A stretch of 64,000 nucleotides of DNA from Artemisia argyi (taxonomy: Eukaryota > Streptophyta > Magnoliopsida > Asterales > Asteraceae). The position numbers and the translations under genes were made by a program. The notes beneath the pieces are model-generated. The model was not told the origin of the DNA. It saw only the letters and a program-made list of their open reading frames with translations, and ran no database searches. Each line of letters opens with the position of its first letter. The stretch's first letter is position 1. Below, one piece after another: positions 22,071 through 32,824 of the stretch. The stretch covers positions 140,515,505-140,579,504 of the forward strand of contig CM060706.1 of the NCBI GenBank assembly GCA_030686995.1, given 5' to 3'.

Positions 22071-23492
22071 TGATGAGGCGAAAAATGAACCGTTTTAGGG
22101 GGTCATTTAAACCCGAAATTGAATTAATTTGATCAAATATTGCCCTAAATCGTTCCTTTTGTGATTTTAGGTACGTTGGGAGTGAATTCTGGAAAAGGAA
22201 GCATTTTGGACGTTTTTGGAGCATAAAAGTGAAGAAAACGGCAAAGACTTAATTTTTCCATGCTGAGAACAGTACTTGACGGTGTCAAGAGGAAAATTAT
22301 GACGGCGTTAGGAGTAAAATCCATGACGACCCAGAGAAAACCTGAAGGCGTCAAGAGAAGGGCGTCAAGAATTAATATTGTGACGGCCTGCATAAGGAGT
22401 ACACGTGACGGCGTCAAACCCAGATCTAGGCAGTCCGAGAAATTATTTGGCGGCGAGATGACGGCGCCAGAAATTTGTTCTTGACGCTGTCACCTCTCAG
22501 AATCTATATATACTTTCTATTTTTCATTCATTGAGAGAGGAACTTGTGTGGAGAATACTAGGGTTGAACCTAATAAACCCTAGGTCGTTTGTAACAGTAT
22601 TTTCAAGGGTTTTCACCCCTTGAAACCTTTCATGTTCAATTGAGATAAGTCCTCTTTCAATTCATTCAATATGTCTATGTGTTGTTTGAATATATCTTAT
22701 GCTTGTCTTGATTTTAACATGCTAGGCTAGATCTATCATGTGTTTGCTTAGATGTAATGAAACCTAGATGTTAATTATAGGTTGATTGCTTGTTTATAGT
22801 TGTAATGGTTGAATGATTTCAATGTTAGGCTTAAGAAAACTGACAGATCTCCATTGTGTAACATGCTTGAACGTCTTAAGAAACATGAACCGATGTGTAC
22901 TAGGTTTTTATGATTGTATTTAATGCATGAGCAAATTCTAGTGATCCCATGTTAGGAGCTTCTTAGCCGGCTCGACATAGGAGTGAAGTAGGCGCTTATA
23001 GGATTGGGGAAGTAAGTACGTCACCCCATGAATGGTATTAAGGAATACAATCCGTCATCCACGCAACTGTAACAAGTAATTAACCTGTAAAAGATATCTA
23101 GGGAGTAGTGAAACCTAAGTAAACACAATTCTCCCATATATTGCTCACACCTCTAGTATAATTTAGTTTATTTTCATTTTTAGTATTTTATTTTGATTGC
23201 ATCTTAGTAATTGGGTTAGTTGACTAGCAACTAATTCCGCCCAACTCCTTCAAAACCGAGATTTTTACTTGATTTCATAAAAAAATATAAAAATACAAAA
23301 AGAATCATCCCTCATCTCTAGACCTAGTCTTTAGGTTTTCTAATCCTAGCGACACTATTCCTAGCAGAACGATCAATCCCCCGGTACTTGTCATTATACT
23401 ATACTACATCGATCAGGTACACTGCCTGGTGGGGGTTGTAAGCTTCTCGAGATCCCTCGAGAGGTAAAGCCTGGTGCAATCCCTACGCATCA
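22071..23492 (+). repeat. 5' LTR of the gypsy gag-protease element
   Basis: 1,422 bp, TGATG...CATCA. A likely TATA box (CTATATATACTTTC) lies at about 22503-22516. The first 410 bp (U3) has no counterpart in the 3' LTR. It contains a cluster of TGACGGCGTCA motifs. Confidence 0.8.
22277..22492 (+). promoter_or_regulatory. Cluster of TGACG-type palindromic motifs in the LTR
   Basis: TGACGGTGTCA (22277), TGACGGCGTTA (22300), TGAAGGCGTCA (22343), TGACGGCGTCA (22406), TGACGGCGCCA (22459) and TGACGCTGTCA (22482), with partial forms between them. TGACG half-sites are the core recognised by plant TGA-type bZIP factors; the inverted pair with a one-base spacer would suit a dimer. The cluster lies just upstream of the likely TATA box. 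Function is inferred. Confidence 0.5.
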
Positions 23493-23498
23493 AGTTTT

Positions 23499-23515
23499 TG
23501 GCGCCGCAGCCCGGG
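23499..23515 (+). other. Primer-binding site of the gypsy element
   Basis: TGGCGCCGCAGCCCGGG lies six bases after the LTR end. TGGCGCCG-type sites are usual in plant Athila/Tat gypsy elements and differ from the initiator-Met type of the other elements here. The tRNA partner was not determined. Confidence 0.65.
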
Positions 23516-23663
23516 GAATAGTTATTGTCTAGGTTATGATTTCTTTTTATTAGGTCTACTTGCTAGATTCCTTTCTAGTAAGATTTTATTTTTATTTTTA
23601 GGTTCTCTTTAGTCTATCTTATTTCTTCGTGTTTTTGTTCGTAACTCTTCGCCATCCGACATC

Positions 23664-25923
23664 ATGAACGATGGTAACATCTTTGAACCCATCATCCCTC
23701 CACAACAAGACCACCTATAAAACCCACCACTAGCTAACCAACCTCTTAGGCCCCGAACCCTAGGAGAGTACTCCCGACCTAGCCACCAAGACTACCGAAA
23801 CACCATTGAGCTCACCCAAGGAGCCAATGTGTCTCCCTTGCGATCCGACACCATCTGGTTGGTGCAAAGCGGATGTGCATTCCGTGGACTTCGTTCCGAA
23901 GATCCAAATCAACATCTCAAGGACTTCCTTAAAATCGTAGATTCTATAGACCTTGATGCTATAACTAGAGAGTCAACCCGATTACGCCTATTCCAATTCT
24001 CTCTGCGTGATCAAGCTAGTCAATGGCTTGAACGTTTACTCGCGGGATCCATCACCTCATGGGATGATCTCACCACTCGTTTCCTTGCTCAATTTTTCCC
24101 ACCGGGGAGAACTACCAAGCTTAGAAATGATATCTTGATGTTCCAACAACGTCAAGGTGAAACTCTATATGAAGCATGGACTCGATTCAAGGACTTACTC
24201 CAAAAAGTCCCTCATCATGGCATAGATCTTTGGCTCCAAGTCCAAATCTTCTATGACCATATCGATCTATCCACAAGGCGAGCCATTGACCAATCGGCCG
24301 GTGGTAAGCTACGTGATCTAAGTGCGGAACAATCATGGGAACTCATAGAAGATCTTGCTCTCTATGACAACGAAAGTTGGAATGATCCCCGTGATTTGAA
24401 CAAAATAGTCAAGGCAATATCTTTGCCTTCGAACAATTTTAGCACTCCCGACCGTAAGATCATGGAACTTGAGGATCAAGTCAAGTTTCTCATGAAATCT
24501 TACGAAGCTCCTAAGCCTTCAAGCCAAGTGAACAAAATCACTTCTTCATGCGAATTATGTAGTGGTCCCCATGACACTCGTGATTGTGTGGAACTCCCCA
24601 GAACATCTTTTGCGGACTACACATCCTCGCGTACTGACGAAGCGGGAGACAAGTGGTACACTTTCAAACCCCGAGCCAAACCCTTATGGTGATTCCTACA
24701 ACCCCTCTTGGAAAAATCACCCAAACCTTAGGTGGAAACAAAACCAAGCCAATTCTTCCAATCCGCCTAATCGTTACCAACCAAACGGTTCACCCTCCAA
24801 CCGTACTTTCAACAACAATCCTTCTAACAACTATGGTAGTACCAACAATTTTGAAGGATTGATGTCCAAGTTTGTGGCATCTCAAGAGGCTCGCATAGCT
24901 AGGTTTGAAACCGAATTCAACCAACAACAAACGGAGATGACCAACAAGATTGACAACTTGTTGAAAGCCCTCAACAACCAAGCGTTAACTACACCTAGGA
25001 AGGACACTAGGGACGCCAATAACGGAATCCAAACTAAGGACCCCTCGTCATCCAAACATGTCCACTTTGTCAATGTTGTCACTGTTAAGCCAATAGATAA
25101 GGATATAGAAGAAAGAGACAAAGATGAAGTTGAAGTAGAAACCGAGACTAGGGATGAAATTAGGGAAGTTGAGGTTAATAAGGGAGAAGAGTTAGAGGAA
25201 GTAGAGACCGTAGAAGAGTACTTTGATAAGTTGCCCACCAAGGAAGAACGGGAATATCATAAGGATTTATTCGATGACCCCGAGACACCATATATCCTTG
25301 GCACACCCCTTATCAAAATGGGAGATCCCTCTAACATCAACATACCATGAAACATCGGGCATATGCATATATGGAAAGCTTATATCGATCCTAGATCTCC
25401 TATAAACATCATGACTAGGACTTATTATAATTGGGTGATGAAGAAACAACTTGGTTATAGGATGATGCCCAATAAGAATTTGATAAGTAATTTTGTAGGA
25501 AGAGTGAAAGGATTGCATGTGATTATAGGAAATTTCACTTATGAGATCGATTTTATGATAGTAGAAGATACTCGTCCGGTGATAGATGCTTGCCTAAGCC
25601 AAGTAGTATTCGGAAAACCATTTGTTGAGGCCACTAAGATGAGTTATTATCCGACTTTAGGGATAGTTAGGTTCAGGGAGGAAAATGATGAGATTGCCTA
25701 CCAAATGCCCTATAAGATTGAGCAGTACCGCCTCCTATCTAATATAGAAAAGGAACACAAACAAGCGACTTATTATAGGAATGATGAGGATAGACGTAGA
25801 GGAGTAGAGTATGTGAAGAATAGGATGCTTGGTTTCTACAAAGAATGCTTGGAATTAGGTCCGGAATACAAAACTGGTATAGGAGATGACCTAGAGAGTG
25901 AAACCAACAATGAGATCACGTAG
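23664..25923 (+). pseudogene. Gypsy gag-protease polyprotein, broken
   Basis: The gag frame begins at ATG 23664, has a TAA at 23718-23720, then is open (SPLRSDTIWLVQSGC, RLRLFQFSLRDQASQWLERL, FPPGRTTKLRNDI) up to a one-base insertion near 24668-24671 that shifts it. A CxxC-type cluster (CELCSGPHDTRDC, about 24550) marks a nucleic-acid-binding knuckle. The new frame (GDSYNPSWKNHPN...) runs through a glutamate-rich acidic segment to a TGA at 25348-25350, then on to 25923. That last part holds AYIDPRSPINIMT, a retropepsin-like active-site region in which the catalytic Asp is in D-P-R-S rather than D-S/T-G. Nothing resembling RT follows. Confidence 0.85.
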
Positions 25924-26787
25924 TAACCCATGACCTTGAGTCTAGCTACAAGACTCGTAAATAAAGAAAAACGCTTCTTGGGAGGCAACCCATGTTTTGC
26001 TTCCATATGCATGCTTTACTTTTATTGTTGGTAGATCATGTTTCAAAACTAAAATAGTGAAAATACTTTACTTTGTTGTTTGGCTTAGTCTTAACTTCAT
26101 CCAAAGGTATTTCGCAAAAGATAAGTGTAAGGGGAAACCCCAAATATGTTTTTAAGAAACAAAACCGATCATGATTCTCCACAATATTAAGTGAACATGT
26201 ATATTCGTATTTGTTAGAGTCAAATGCTTGTATCGAGTCACAATGATGTTTTGCAAGATTTTCCAGGAAGTAGGACGAAGTTTCTCCAGAAATTTTCAGG
26301 AAACTTAACATAAGAATTTCTTCAGGTCACTTCTGACGGCGTCACGAGTTTACTCTTGACGGCGTCACGTGTAAAATTATGGAAATTTTACCAGTTTTGT
26401 TTTTCTAATGGAGTCTTAAAATTTTTATTGAATCTTTAGTTTTAAAATCTCCAGGAAATCTGCAAACATCATTCCACAAGCATTATATCTTATTTTGTTT
26501 TCTAGGATTTGTTAGCATATATAGATTGCCGCCGATTTTATGCGAAGTTGCCTTGTTTGTTTTCTCAGGTTTTACAGGTTATGTATGACAAGAAGATGAT
26601 TTATATTCTGGAAGGGAAGCTTTGATTGTTCATTTTCTTGGAGGAGGATCTAACCTGGCCACCTTATTATCCATACCGAGCGAATCAAGGGAGTATTTGA
26701 TTTCATTCGTTTTACTTATTTCACTTTTACATTCTTTACTTGAACATTGGGGACAATGTTCATCCTAAGTGTAAAGGGAGGGTAAAA
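25924..26787 (+). other. 3' non-coding region and polypurine tract of the gypsy element
   Basis: Contains CTTCTTGGGAGGCAACCCA soon after the stop and TTGGGGACAATGTTCATC near 26748, phrases shared by many plant gypsy elements of this type. The polypurine tract AAAGGGAGGGTAAAA (about 26773-26787) precedes the 3' LTR. Two more TGACGGCGTCA motifs lie at 26334 and 26357. Confidence 0.6.
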
Positions 26788-27062
26788 TGATGATACCTTA
26801 CAGATACAATTTCGCTTGAGTTTGTTTGTTTGATAGTAGATGTGTAATAAAACTATGAGAAATACTTGTTAGTGCAATTTTGACGCTGTCACCTCTCAGA
26901 ATCTATATATACTTTTCTATTTTTCATTCATTGAGAGAGGAACTTGTGTGGAGAATACTAGGGTCGAACCTAATAAACCCTAGGTCGTTTGTAACAGTAT
27001 TTTCAAGGGTTTTCACCCCTTGAAACCTTTCATGTTCAATTGAGATAAGTCCTCTTTCAATT
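26788..27062 (+). repeat. 3' LTR of the gypsy element, first part
   Basis: Begins TGATGATACC after the polypurine tract. From 26876 it matches the 5' LTR (from 22477). Its first 90 bases do not match the 410-bp U3 of the 5' LTR. Interrupted at 27062 by the copia element. Confidence 0.75.
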
Positions 27063-27457
27063 TGTTAGAATTAAAAATATGTATTATGAAGTGATGGTCA
27101 TTCTCATATTGTAACTTTGTGTCGTTTGTTAAGATTAGTAATAGTTTAGTCATTGGGCTTTGGACTTGGTAAGCTAATATGTTATGTGTTAGTTTATGTA
27201 AGCCTTGTTATTTAATCATGTATCCAAGTCCAAGCCCATGCCCATAGGGCATCTCTTGTTAAGAACTATTTAAACACCTCAAAGGCTCATTTGAGGTGTG
27301 TGCTTGTGTGTGTATTGTGTGTGTTTTTAATAAAAGCTCTCTTTCATCTTATACTCTCTTTCAATATATATACACGACATATACATCAAGTCACCATCTT
27401 TCCAACTTCATCTAGTGCTTATTGTTGTGATAAAGTTGATATATCTAAGGTCCTACA
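27063..27457 (+). repeat. 5' LTR of the copia element
   Basis: 395 bp. The first 185 bp are almost identical to the 3' LTR; the rest is clearly diverged. The TATA-box position reads CTATTTAAAC (about 27266). Confidence 0.9.
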
Positions 27458-27459
27458 AG

Positions 27460-27473
27460 TGGTATCAATCGCC
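27460..27473 (+). other. Primer-binding site of the copia element
   Basis: TGGTATCAATCGCC, two bases after the LTR, matches the start of the initiator-Met tRNA complement TGGTATCA. Confidence 0.8.
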
Positions 27474-27709
27474 TAACAATGATTTAGGAGTGTTTTTATC
27501 AAGTTTTTTGTTAAAAAGTTTCGTATTTTTCATTTATACGTGTACTTTTTCTTTAAAAAGCTTTGATTTTTACGTGTTTGAGTGTTAAAGTTGTTGTTTT
27601 TATTGAAGTTTTAGTGATTCTAAGTGTTTTGGGAAAGATTTGATCAAAAGAAACAAGTGGAAAATGAGTTTTTGGTTGAAAAATCGAATTTTTGAAGTTT
27701 TCTGGTCAT

Positions 27710-28295
27710 CTTACGCGTAACTTGGGTGAATAGTACGATTTCTTAGCTGTCTACAGTACTGTTTACGCATAAGATTAAGTCAAAACCCCTTTCCTACGCT
27801 TAAGCTTAGTCAAAACCCTCTTCTTACGCATAAGTTTGAGATCCTATGCTTAAAATCCTACGCTTAAGTCTGTTCCTACGCATAAGATTGGATTCTACGC
27901 CTAAGATTGGATTCTACGCATAAGATTCTACGCAAAAGATTGGTTTCTACGCAAAAGATTGGATTCTACGCATAAGATCCTACGTAGAAGTTCCTACGCA
28001 GAAGTTGTACTCAGTACTTCCCTGACTTGGATAAGTTTGTGGAATACTTCGACACGGGATATCTTTCAAGCTTGGATAAGTTTGAGAGATCAATTTGGTT
28101 GAAAAACCTTACGCGTAACATTCTTACGCATAAACTCTAAGTTTACGCGTAAAATCAAAGTCTACGCATAAACAATATTGTTTACGCATAACTTTAGATC
28201 TTACGCATAACTTAAAGGTTACGCATAACATCTTACGTGTAAGATTATTCAAGGTTTACGCGTAAAATCAAGCTTTACGCGTAAGTTTGTGACTT
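27710..28295 (+). repeat. Copia leader with about two dozen TACGCATAAG-like decamers
   Basis: The untranslated leader between primer site and gag is packed with TACGCATAAG, TTACGCGTAA, TACGCTTAAG and close variants. TTACGCGTAA is a perfect palindrome. The density is far above chance and the copies are not in strict tandem. Confidence 0.8.
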
Positions 28296-28579
28296 TTGAC
28301 AACCAAACTTCAAACGGCCATAACTTTTGAACCGTAACTCCGTTTTCGACGAATCAGCTGTCAAAACGACCGTGAGACCGAGAAGAAGGACACGTTGAAT
28401 TAATTTATTCATTCAACCCAAGTTTCGAGGCCTAAAAACGCTCCGAGAAGAAGTTATTGAGGTTTTAAGGTTTTAGATCAAATTTTTCACCATAAAAACT
28501 TGCATCAACTTACACTAAACACAACTCCTACTTCGTTGGAACGATCCAAGAATCAACTTTATCAATCTACACTTCATAA

Positions 28580-30133
28580 ATGGCAACTCAGCAAGACATT
28601 CATGTTGCCGGTGCGGAAAACCGACCTCCTATGCTTGAAAAAGGTGGATATGTCCCATGGACAAGCCGCATGCTTCGTTACATAAAAACTAAAGATAATG
28701 GCAAATTAATGATCAAATCCATTGAAAAAGGTCCATTTCAGCCAAGACATGTTCAAATTGAAGGTAATCCAAATGAAACACCTCCTACTCAACCATTCGT
28801 GCGTCTACAAACAGAAGCAGATTACACAGATGAAGACAAGGCGCAGATCAAAGCCGATGATATGGCAATGCATTTAATCCAACTTGGATTACCACGGGAG
28901 ATCTTTGCTGCGGTCGACAGCTGTGAAACTGCTCATGATATGTGGGAACGTGTTAGAAGGATATGTCATGAAACAGAGATTGGACAACAAGACGTTGAGA
29001 ACAAACTTCTTACTGAATGGGAAAATTTCACATCCACCAAAGGTGAACAAATTGAATCATACTACACTAGGTTTTGCACTTTGATGAATGAGTTAATCAG
29101 AAACAAGTTGACACCTCGACCAATTGCAACAAACATCAAATTCATCAATAACCTTCCAGAAGAATGGGGTCGTTATGTTACAATTGTCAATCAAACAAAG
29201 GATTTACATAAGGTGAATTATGATCAACTCTATGACTTTTTGAAGCAAAACCAAGTTGAGGCTAATGAAGTAAGGAAAGAAAGATTGGCAAAGAATCATG
29301 ATCCTCTCGCATTAATTGCTACTACACCAACACCGCTACCAGTGAACACACAACAACCATCATCATCTTCCACTCACAACTACATGCAACCATCATACAT
29401 TCAACAACCAACACCGGTCTACCAACAACAGTTCTACCCACAGCAACAACATGTTATTCCACAACAGCAATACCAACAATTCCAAGAACCAGAATTCACT
29501 GAAAATGATGAAGCTACTGCAGCATTGACCCAAGCGTTTGCTTTTCTGTCAAAGGCATTCCAAGGACGCTATTCTACACCAACTAACAACAACCAAAGGA
29601 TTTCATCGAACACTCGCAACAAGCAGATCGGTCAGCCGAGTTTCAATATGGGCAACGCAGGCCAAATGGTTGGAGTTTATGGGAATCAGCAAGGATATGC
29701 CACTGGAATTAACATGGGGAATCATAATATGCAGAATGCAGGTCAGTATGCAGGGAATCAGTATGGTCAGAATGCAGGGAATCAGTTGGGTCAGTTTGTT
29801 GGAAATCAGAGGGGTCAGAATGTTGGTAATCAGGCAATGGGTAACCAGAATAGAAATGTTGCAGCTCCAGTAGTTGGGAACTTGAGAAATGTGAATCAGG
29901 GTAATCCGGTAAAGTGTTTCAACTGTCAGGGTGTAGGTCATATGGCAAGGAACTGTCCTACTAAGCCGAACAAGAAAGATCTAGCGTACTTGCAGAAAGC
30001 AGTGATGTTGGCACAAAAGGCAGAGGCAGGATTCCAGTTGAACGCAGAGGAGAATGATTTTATGGCTCTTATGGATGACATGGAAGATAGAGAGGATATC
30101 GATGCGAACTGCATATTCATGGCGAATCTTTAG
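28580..30133 (+). CDS. Copia Gag (UBN2-type with CCHC zinc knuckle)
   Basis: 517 codons from an ATG 1.1 kb after the primer site. Residues about 20-240 are the copia gag capsid-like domain (YVPWTSRMLRYI, MWERVRRICH, YYTRFCTLMNELIR). A Gln-rich linker follows (about 265-310), then a Gly-Asn-Gln repeat stretch with the core GNQ (about 355-440), and a zinc knuckle CFNCQGVGHMARNC (about 451-464). It would form the virus-like particle that packages element RNA in the cytoplasm. The stop at 30131-30133 is probably a nonsense mutation: the same frame reads on without a break into the next segment. Confidence 0.9.
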   Translation: MATQQDIHVAGAENRPPMLEKGGYVPWTSRMLRYIKTKDNGKLMIKSIEKGPFQPRHVQIEGNPNETPPTQPFVRLQTEADYTDEDKAQIKADDMAMHLIQLGLPREIFAAVDSCETAHDMWERVRRICHETEIGQQDVENKLLTEWENFTSTKGEQIESYYTRFCTLMNELIRNKLTPRPIATNIKFINNLPEEWGRYVTIVNQTKDLHKVNYDQLYDFLKQNQVEANEVRKERLAKNHDPLALIATTPTPLPVNTQQPSSSSTHNYMQPSYIQQPTPVYQQQFYPQQQHVIPQQQYQQFQEPEFTENDEATAALTQAFAFLSKAFQGRYSTPTNNNQRISSNTRNKQIGQPSFNMGNAGQMVGVYGNQQGYATGINMGNHNMQNAGQYAGNQYGQNAGNQLGQFVGNQRGQNVGNQAMGNQNRNVAAPVVGNLRNVNQGNPVKCFNCQGVGHMARNCPTKPNKKDLAYLQKAVMLAQKAEAGFQLNAEENDFMALMDDMEDREDIDANCIFMANL

Positions 30134-30238
30134 GAAGCTAAGTATGACACGGATTCTGACACACTTCCTGTTTATGACACCAATGCACCATCTGAGGTAT
30201 CAAACTTCAACACATGTCACAATAATGATATATTTGAT

Positions 30239-32824
30239 ATGTCTCCTCATGAGGAACAACATTCTGAGAAGCTAGCACCCACTTATGATACATACCTGGA
30301 TACGCCAAGTAGTAGCAATACTCCTTCAGTAACTCCAGATGTGAATCATAATGGAGGCTTCGTTTCACAGCATGCTGAGAATGATGAGGAAACACGTGCT
30401 TTATTTGAATCATTATTGAATAATTGTCGGATTGAAATTGAGAATGTGAAAAAGGTCAATCGCGATGTTAAGGCCGCGAATGTTAAATTGACCACTGAGC
30501 TTGAGAGTTACAAGGAAAACGTTAAAGCTTTTGAATTTCATAACAAAAGATTGTCTGAATTAGAAATTGGTTATCAAAATTCCGTTTCAAGGGAAAAACA
30601 ATTGCAACTCAAGTTTGATACACTTGATGTTAATTCTTTCAAAAAGATAAAATCTTTAAACGCGGAAATTTCTGATTTACAAAACCAACTTTCTAAACAA
30701 AAATCAGCTTATACCAATCTTGAAAAAGAAAGGGACGAGCTGAAAAAGGACTTTGCAAAGAAAGAAGACAAACTTTTGGCCGAAATCGTAGAGTCAGAAC
30801 ACATGATTGCTCATTTAGAAGAATTGGTGGTTAAGTCGGGTCAGTCACGTCAAACAATGAAAATGATTTCAAATCAAACTAATCCGATTTACCATACGAA
30901 ACATAAAGTGGCTCTTGGAAACAACACCCCTTGTAATCTCAAGAAAGCTCAGCAAGAACAGAATGTTTTGTATAATGGTAATGTTATTTACACTAAACAT
31001 GATCCTCCCGTCGTTCGGGATTCTGTGCAAACGATAGAACATGTCGAAGAGAGCATTACTAAAATGAAACAAAAGGATTTGAAACCCATTGATTACAACA
31101 AATTGAACAAACTTTCGGGAATTACTTTTGTTCCACAAAAAGAACCATCTGTGTTTTCCATAAAACGACCATTCTCAAAAATGTTTTCTAAGAAAGTAAT
31201 TGTTTCCAAATCTCTTTCAAAAATGGAACAAATTTCTTCAAACAACACTTTTAATACAAGTGAGGCTAGAGAAATTTTGGATGACGTTAAAAAGAGAATT
31301 CAAGAACTTCAAAATATCGTTGCTTCTAAAACTACAATCGATATTAACAACTGGCATTCCAGTTTTCATATTGAGCAGAAAAAAGTTTTTGAAAACGAAA
31401 TTACTATCCCACTGAATAACATCAGTGCGAGGGTAATCCATTTTGAACGTGCTTTCTTAAAAGAAACGGCCGACTTTGTCAAGGACCACAAATCCCTGGT
31501 AAACGAAACTAACGAAACTCGTGAAAACATGAATGTTTTGGAAAACCTAAATGATTCTCTCTTCGAAGCTGTTATGACCACTGACATTATGTCCATCATT
31601 TTACAAACATATTCTGTTCAAGACGATGAAAGACTGAGAGCTGAGACCTCCGAAATTGTTTCAAAATATGAAAATGCTCTTATAAAGCTTGAAAAAGAAA
31701 ATGTGTCATATTTTAAACAACTTGATCGAAAAAAGGAAGAATGCAAGTATCACAAATTGTCGTATGAGCGTGCCTTAAAGAACATGAAAGAGCAAAATGA
31801 TCTTTTGAGGGCTCAGCTTGAAAGTCAAAAAGGAAAGGGTGAGGAAACTAAGTTTGCAAAACCATTGACTTCGGAGAAACCAAATGTTTCAAACACGGTT
31901 CAAAAACCAAAGATGTCAATTTCAAGGTTTGCTCCAAAAGTCGATGAGAAAAAGGATTTGACAAAACCAGTCACTCCAACACCCTTGCCCAAGAAAAGTG
32001 AAAATGTAAAGATTGTTGATAAAGGAAAAGCAGTTGTCGAAACACCAAAAGTGATAGCACCTGGCCTTTTTAGGATTAGTCCCACTAATGCGTCTGCCTC
32101 CACTTCTAAGACAAATGCATGCAAAAAGGATAATTCTAAAGAGTCTAGTGATGCTAAAAAGGACAACAATATAAATCCTAATGTGTGTGCCTTACCTTCT
32201 ACAGGATTAGAATGCACCTCTAGGAGCAGCAGACTAAAGCCTAGGAGCAATACAAGGAACAATAGAGTCTCGCCTGTTTCTACGAGTAGTAGCAAGAATA
32301 AAGTTGAAGAAGTAGAAGAACACCCTAGGAATTTATCGCTTTGTAATAAGAAACATGATTCATCTGAATGTAATGTCGAAAGTATTGGCTCTAATGCATG
32401 TAATGACTCAGTTTGTTTAATATGCAAGAAATGTTTAATTAATGATGTTCATGATGATTGTGTTTCTAAGAATGTGAATGTTACGCCTAAACAGAAGTAT
32501 GTTCCAAAGGGAACTAGCGCCAGATCTAGATCTATAGAAAGATTAGTTGCACGTTTTAGGTCTACCACTAGTAGTCAAATGCCTAGGAACTACCTTAAGT
32601 TTTGTATGTGGATTCCGACGGGTAGAGAGTTCACTCTTAAGGACGGCAAATTAGAAATAACTCAAGCTAAACAAGTAGCAACTGTCTATGAGTGTGATTC
32701 TGCTTTTACTCCTAACCCCATGGAACCAAATTCAACACGGTTTCCAAATACAAACTCTTCTGTTCTTGGCAGGTTATCGAAATATGTCTTTGGATCGTCG
32801 ACTCGGGTTGCTCCAAGCACATGA
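30239..32824 (+). CDS. Copia polyprotein, long coiled-coil segment between Gag and protease
   Basis: 861 codons in the same frame as gag. Residues about 45-185 and 425-540 are rich in Glu, Lys, Leu and Asn with heptad spacing, so long coiled coils are predicted. A Ser/Lys/Thr-rich basic region follows (about 550-700). Near residue 790 comes MPRNYLKFCMWIPTGREF. No enzyme motif is seen. The frame loses register with the protease between about 32710 and 32790. I know similar stretches from Asteraceae copia polyproteins; the role may be particle assembly, but this is inference. Confidence 0.75.
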   Translation: MSPHEEQHSEKLAPTYDTYLDTPSSSNTPSVTPDVNHNGGFVSQHAENDEETRALFESLLNNCRIEIENVKKVNRDVKAANVKLTTELESYKENVKAFEFHNKRLSELEIGYQNSVSREKQLQLKFDTLDVNSFKKIKSLNAEISDLQNQLSKQKSAYTNLEKERDELKKDFAKKEDKLLAEIVESEHMIAHLEELVVKSGQSRQTMKMISNQTNPIYHTKHKVALGNNTPCNLKKAQQEQNVLYNGNVIYTKHDPPVVRDSVQTIEHVEESITKMKQKDLKPIDYNKLNKLSGITFVPQKEPSVFSIKRPFSKMFSKKVIVSKSLSKMEQISSNNTFNTSEAREILDDVKKRIQELQNIVASKTTIDINNWHSSFHIEQKKVFENEITIPLNNISARVIHFERAFLKETADFVKDHKSLVNETNETRENMNVLENLNDSLFEAVMTTDIMSIILQTYSVQDDERLRAETSEIVSKYENALIKLEKENVSYFKQLDRKKEECKYHKLSYERALKNMKEQNDLLRAQLESQKGKGEETKFAKPLTSEKPNVSNTVQKPKMSISRFAPKVDEKKDLTKPVTPTPLPKKSENVKIVDKGKAVVETPKVIAPGLFRISPTNASASTSKTNACKKDNSKESSDAKKDNNINPNVCALPSTGLECTSRSSRLKPRSNTRNNRVSPVSTSSSKNKVEEVEEHPRNLSLCNKKHDSSECNVESIGSNACNDSVCLICKKCLINDVHDDCVSKNVNVTPKQKYVPKGTSARSRSIERLVARFRSTTSSQMPRNYLKFCMWIPTGREFTLKDGKLEITQAKQVATVYECDSAFTPNPMEPNSTRFPNTNSSVLGRLSKYVFGSSTRVAPST

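Noticed and set aside
22260..22484. 74-codon frame in the gypsy LTR
   Set aside because: It runs through the TGACGGCGTCA motif cluster in U3, upstream of the TATA box, and has no counterpart in the 3' LTR.
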